A DNA stretch of 9,986 nucleotides from an uncultured Clostridia bacterium (GTDB lineage: Bacteria > Bacillota > Clostridia > Christensenellales > Pumilibacteraceae). Where the stretch lies: the NCBI GenBank assembly GCA_947385185.1, contig CANDJX010000055.1, positions 1-9,986 on the forward strand. The letters run 5' to 3'. Position 1 is the stretch's first letter; every line of letters starts with the position of its first letter. The position numbers and the translations under genes are program-made. The notes beneath the pieces are model-generated. The model did not search any database. It was not told the DNA's origin and saw nothing but the letters and a program-made list of their open reading frames with translations. Shown piece by piece: positions 7,445 through 9,986 of the stretch.

Positions 7445-7464
7445 TGATAATCATTATCGATAAT
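7445..7464. promoter_or_regulatory. Fur-box-like operator
   Basis: Bases 7445-7459 read TGATAATCATTATCG, matching 14 of 15 positions of the 7-1-7 Fur box (TGATAATnATTATCA) and 12 of 15 of the PerR box (TTATAATnATTATAA). A further GATAAT (7459-7464) gives three hexamer units and makes 7453-7464 a perfect 12-bp palindrome. The site covers about the first 20 transcribed bases of the regulator's mRNA, as expected for autorepression. Confidence 0.85.
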
Positions 7465-7479
7465 ATATCAAATATATCA
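7462..7479. repeat. Exact tandem 9-bp repeat in the regulator promoter
   Basis: AATATATCA occurs twice back to back (7462-7470 and 7471-7479). The second copy contains the predicted -10 box. On the minus strand each copy begins TGATA, like a weak Fur half-site, so the repeat may extend the operator. It could equally be chance in AT-rich DNA. Confidence 0.7.
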
Positions 7480-7499
7480 GATATTTATATTTCTGTCAA
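7471..7499 (-). promoter_or_regulatory. Sigma-A promoter of the Fur-family gene, tatD and dtd
   Basis: On the minus strand TTGACA (7494-7499), a 17-base spacer and TATATT (7471-7476) match the consensus at 11 of 12 positions. Predicted transcription start is near 7464, at the edge of the Fur-like operator. The -35 box begins only about 11 bases after the aminopeptidase stop codon. Confidence 0.82.
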
Positions 7500-7509
7500 C
7501 GGTTTGCGG

Positions 7510-8625
7510 TCATTTGAGGTTTTCGGGATTAAGACACTTCAGTTCGGGCATTACGAAAAGCCCGTCTTTACGGACAAGAACGTCGTCGAAATATATCTCT
7601 CCGCCGCCGCGTTCGGGCGTCATGACGAGAACGAGATCCCAATGCACCGCGCTTTGATTGCCGTTGTATGCGTCCTCGTAACAGCATCCGGGCGTAAAAT
7701 GTATCGACCCGGCTATTTTCTCGTCGAACAGAATATCGCCCATGGGCTCGGTAATATACGGGTTTACGCCGAGAGCAAACTCTCCGACGTATCTCGCGCC
7801 TTCGTCGGTGTCGAATACGGCGTTGATTTTTTCCGGATAATTCCCCGTTGCTTCGACTATCTTTCCGTTTTTGAATTTAAGCGAGACGTTTTCGAACTTT
7901 ATTCCGTTCTCGATGCTCGGCACATTATACGTTATGCGCCCGTTTACCGAATCGCGGACGGGCGCGGTATACACTTCTCCGTCCGGAATATTCATGCGCC
8001 CCGAGCACTTGACCGCGGGAATGTTTTTTATCGAGAACGTCAGATCGGTATCCTTCGCGACGAGTCTGACTTTATCCGTCCTGTCCATAAGATTTTTGAG
8101 CGCGTCCATAGCTCTGTCCATTTTGGCGTAATCCATGCAGCATACGTCGAAATAATACTTTTCGAATTCGTCGGTCGGGACGCCGGACAGCTGCGCCATG
8201 GAATCGTTCGGATAACGAAGTACGACCCAGCGCGTTTTGTTTACGCGGATCTCGTGATGAACGGGATAGGAATAAAGCCGTTTGTAAATATCAGTTTTCG
8301 CGTCGGGAACTCCGGACAGGTCGTACGCGTTTTCGTTTCCGCGCACGCCGATATAACAGTCCATTCTTTCCATGCGGTATTTCGCATACTCCGCCATAAG
8401 GCGGGAATGCTCCTCGCTCGTTCCGCTTATGACCGCGGCGTTGACTTTGCCTTTGTACGTTTCGACAAACGGATACGCGCCGACGGCATATACCGCTTTG
8501 ACCAGTTCCGTGACCATTTCGGTATCCACGTCGGTGGCTTCGATGAGCACTTTATCGCCTTTTTTCGCGGCGACGGAATAGTTGACCAGATTTCTTGCAA
8601 GCTGAGTAATTCTCGGATCGAGCAT
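7510..8625 (-). CDS. M29-family metallo-aminopeptidase (AmpS/PepS/aminopeptidase T type)
   Basis: A cytosolic aminopeptidase that removes N-terminal residues from peptides using two metal ions. The 371 residues are slightly shorter than the roughly 400-410 of characterised M29 enzymes. Candidate metal ligands by motif are E217 in DGEVYTAP, E282 in GEFALGVNP, H309 in IHFTPG, and H328 and D330 in HWDLV. Y316 lies 7 residues after H309, as the catalytic Tyr does in Thermus aminopeptidase T. E217 to E282 spacing (65) also matches the family (66). The loop between H309 and H328 is shorter than in Thermus, which explains part of the length difference. The N-terminal domain (1-190) binds substrate in this family. 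The start has an ACGGAG site about 9 bases upstream. It is transcribed alone from its own promoter, divergent from fba, and no intrinsic terminator follows before the next promoter. No signal peptide or membrane segment is seen. Confidence 0.92.
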   Translation of the reverse strand: MLDPRITQLARNLVNYSVAAKKGDKVLIEATDVDTEMVTELVKAVYAVGAYPFVETYKGKVNAAVISGTSEEHSRLMAEYAKYRMERMDCYIGVRGNENAYDLSGVPDAKTDIYKRLYSYPVHHEIRVNKTRWVVLRYPNDSMAQLSGVPTDEFEKYYFDVCCMDYAKMDRAMDALKNLMDRTDKVRLVAKDTDLTFSIKNIPAVKCSGRMNIPDGEVYTAPVRDSVNGRITYNVPSIENGIKFENVSLKFKNGKIVEATGNYPEKINAVFDTDEGARYVGEFALGVNPYITEPMGDILFDEKIAGSIHFTPGCCYEDAYNGNQSAVHWDLVLVMTPERGGGEIYFDDVLVRKDGLFVMPELKCLNPENLK

Positions 8626-8657
8626 GATTTATATCTCCGTTGATTTATTTCGTATAT

Positions 8658-8686
8658 ATTATACCCCGTCTGACCCGAAAAGTCTA
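8658..8686 (-). promoter_or_regulatory. Promoter of the M29 aminopeptidase gene
   Basis: On the minus strand TAGACT (8681-8686, 4 of 6 matches), a 17-base spacer and TATAAT (8658-8663) precede the gene. The predicted start is near 8651, giving a leader of about 25 bases that includes the GGAG ribosome site. Confidence 0.7.
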
Positions 8687-8717
8687 TTGATTTTTTTCAA
8701 AAACAGCGCTTAAACAT

Positions 8718-8747
8718 TTGTAAAATAATGCGGTTTCGTAGTATAAT
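8718..8747 (+). promoter_or_regulatory. Promoter of fba
   Basis: TTGTAA (8718-8723, 4 of 6 matches), an 18-base spacer and TATAAT (8742-8747). The predicted start is near 8754, giving a leader of about 29 bases with a strong GGAGGA site. It is divergent from the aminopeptidase promoter, and the two -35 boxes are about 31 bases apart, so a shared regulator could act on both. Confidence 0.72.
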
Positions 8748-8782
8748 ACCGAATAGAGAACAAAATTCTATGGAGGAATATT

Positions 8783-9748
8783 ATGCCTTTAGTAACAAGT
8801 ACCGAAATGTTTAAGAAAGCGTACAAAGGCGGTTATGCCGTCGGCGCTTTCAACGTAAACAACATGGAGATCGTTCAGGGTATCACCGAAGCGTGCCGTG
8901 AAGAGAAAGCTCCCGTTATTCTTCAGGTTTCCAAGGGTGCGCGCGCATACGCAAACCACACCTATCTCGTGAAGCTCGTCGAAGCGGCAGTCCTCGAATG
9001 CCCCGAGATTCCCGTCGTTCTTCATCTCGACCACGGTCCCGATTTCGAGACCTGTAAAGCCTGCATCGACGGCGGCTTCACATCGGTCATGATCGACGGA
9101 TCGAGCCATTCATTCAAGGACAATATCGCGCTGACGAAGAAAGTCGTCGAATACGCTCACGACCACGGCGTCGTAGTCGAAGGCGAGCTCGGCACCCTTT
9201 CGGGAATCGAGGACGAAGTCGTAGTAGAGGGCGAAGGCTCTTATACCAAGCCCGAAGAAGTCGAAGAATTCGTTTCCAAGACCGGCGTAGACTCGCTCGC
9301 TATAGCGATAGGCACCTCGCACGGCGCTTATAAATTCAAGCCCGAGCAGTGCACGGTCAACGAGAAGGGTATTCTCGTTCCCCCCGCTCTCCGTTTCGAC
9401 ATTCTCAAAGAAGTAAGCAAGAGATTGCCCGACTTCCCCATCGTCCTCCACGGTTCTTCGTCCGTGCCTCAGGACTATGTCGCAATGGTCAATCAGTTCG
9501 GAGGCAAGATGCCGGACGCAATCGGCGTTCCCGAAGAACAGCTCCGCGAAGCCGCTAAACTTTCGGTCTGCAAGATAAACATCGATTCCGACCTTCGCCT
9601 TGCGATGACGGGTACGATCAGAAAGTTCTTCGCCGAACATCCCGATAAGTTCGACCCCAGAGAATACCTCAAGCCCGCAAGAGCCAACATCAAAGAGCTC
9701 GTTCGTCACAAACTCGTAGACGTTCTCGGCTGCGCAGGCAAAGCGTAA
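8783..9748 (+). CDS. fba: Class II fructose-1,6-bisphosphate aldolase
   Basis: Glycolytic and gluconeogenic zinc enzyme that reversibly splits fructose-1,6-bisphosphate into dihydroxyacetone phosphate and glyceraldehyde-3-phosphate in the cytoplasm. The 321 residues fit the Giardia/Treponema/Clostridium-type class II aldolases (about 310-325), longer than B. subtilis FbaA (285). Active-site residues visible: catalytic D83 and zinc ligand H84 in HLDHG; E134 in EGELGTLSGIEDE; zinc ligand H180 in GTSHGAYKF; H223 in LHGSSSVP; and the phosphate/substrate loop KINIDSDLRLAMTG at 264-277. The C-terminal RKFFAEHPDKFDPREYL is typical of this subtype. The start is set by GGAGGA (8772-8777), about 6 bases before the ATG. 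Transcription is monocistronic: its own promoter upstream and a strong intrinsic terminator downstream. Tagatose-bisphosphate aldolase is the main alternative in the superfamily, but the match to the FBA subtype favours FBA. Confidence 0.97.
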   Translation: MPLVTSTEMFKKAYKGGYAVGAFNVNNMEIVQGITEACREEKAPVILQVSKGARAYANHTYLVKLVEAAVLECPEIPVVLHLDHGPDFETCKACIDGGFTSVMIDGSSHSFKDNIALTKKVVEYAHDHGVVVEGELGTLSGIEDEVVVEGEGSYTKPEEVEEFVSKTGVDSLAIAIGTSHGAYKFKPEQCTVNEKGILVPPALRFDILKEVSKRLPDFPIVLHGSSSVPQDYVAMVNQFGGKMPDAIGVPEEQLREAAKLSVCKINIDSDLRLAMTGTIRKFFAEHPDKFDPREYLKPARANIKELVRHKLVDVLGCAGKA

Positions 9749-9799
9749 AATATGGGATACTTAAAGTTCTCGATTTAAGATAAAGATAACGAAAACGAT

Positions 9800-9840
9800 A
9801 ACGAACGCAAGTCATTATTTTAACTTGCGTTCGTTTTTTA
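9800..9840 (+). terminator. Strong intrinsic terminator of fba
   Basis: AACGAACGCAAGT (9800-9812) and ACTTGCGTTCGTT (9823-9835) form a perfect 13-bp stem with a 10-base loop. A T-run from 9834 to 9839 follows, then ATTTT. It lies about 50 bases after the fba stop. Confidence 0.93.
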
Positions 9841-9841
9841 T

Positions 9842-9969
9842 TTTACGGTGTAAACCCCCGTGCGAGGCATGACGCAATATCGAGCTGTAAGCTCGTGTAT
9901 TTTACGCTTTTTCGTGCGCCGAAAAAGCTAAGCAAAAAGGCGTCGGGGACACTTTCGATGTGTCCCCGA
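9842..9969. repeat. Cluster of four perfect inverted repeats downstream of fba
   Basis: No gene is visible in the last 146 bases, but four exact inverted repeats follow one another: TTTAC/GTAAA (9842-9854); CGAGCT/AGCTCG with a 3-base loop (9881-9895); GCTTTTTCG/CGAAAAAGC with a 5-base loop (9906-9928); and TCGGGGACAC/GTGTCCCCGA with a 7-base loop (9943-9969). Such density suggests a structured RNA or, more likely, a dispersed intergenic repeat element. Copy number elsewhere in the genome cannot be seen here. Confidence 0.55.
9934..9969 (-). terminator. Possible intrinsic terminator for a minus-strand gene beyond the right edge
   Basis: On the minus strand the 10-bp GC-rich stem TCGGGGACAC/GTGTCCCCGA is followed by CGCC and five T residues (9934-9938). 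The gap between stem and T-run is longer than ideal and the T-run is short, so this is tentative. It would imply a convergent gene to the right of the window. Confidence 0.35.
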
Positions 9970-9986
9970 ACCCCCGCAGACGACTT

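Noticed and set aside
7444..8643. A 399-codon open frame on the plus strand
   Set aside because: It is antisense to the M29 aminopeptidase gene, which has all metal ligands, a ribosome site and a promoter.
9110..9709. A 199-codon open frame on the minus strand
   Set aside because: It is a shadow of fba, whose active-site motifs are intact.
9842..9986. CRISPR array
   Set aside because: The inverted repeats differ from one another, and there are no regularly spaced direct repeats.

Overview
The window looks like chromosomal DNA from a Clostridia-type Firmicute, probably an uncultured gut lineage. This is inferred from the secA-prfB gene pair, strong Shine-Dalgarno sites (AAGGAG, GGAGGA), near-consensus sigma-A promoters, a Fur-type operator and a Giardia/Treponema/Clostridium-type class II aldolase. 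Base composition is roughly balanced. Codon bias is strong enough to leave long open frames antisense to several genes. I see no IS element, phage gene, CRISPR array, tRNA or rRNA.

Layout, right to left on the minus strand. (1) An M29 metallo-aminopeptidase (7510-8625) has its own promoter. (2) A Fur/PerR-family regulator, tatD and dtd (5812-7433) follow a TTGACA-17-TATATT promoter with a Fur-box-like operator just downstream of the predicted transcription start. The tatD-dtd junction is an ATGA overlap. (3) A Rho-like protein, pheA, secA and prfB (1-5726) follow a perfect TTGACA-17-TATAAT promoter. Its predicted start lies so close to the first ATG that the mRNA should be essentially leaderless. 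The Rho-like gene and pheA overlap by ATGA, pheA and secA are 110 bp apart, and secA and prfB overlap by 11 bp. prfB runs off the left edge.

On the plus strand, fba (8783-9748) is divergent from the aminopeptidase gene, has its own promoter and ends at a strong intrinsic terminator. The last 146 bases carry no gene but hold four perfect short inverted repeats, possibly an intergenic repeat element.

The most unusual item is the 368-residue gene at 4620-5726. It aligns along its length with transcription termination factor Rho, but the Walker A lysine, the Walker B region and the RNP1 aromatics are replaced. It therefore looks like an ATPase-dead Rho paralogue, placed at the head of a phenylalanine biosynthesis / protein export / translation termination operon. 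The other genes are ordinary housekeeping functions: peptide release (RF2), Sec export, phenylalanine synthesis, D-aminoacyl-tRNA proofreading, a TatD nuclease, metal or peroxide sensing, peptide turnover and glycolysis.
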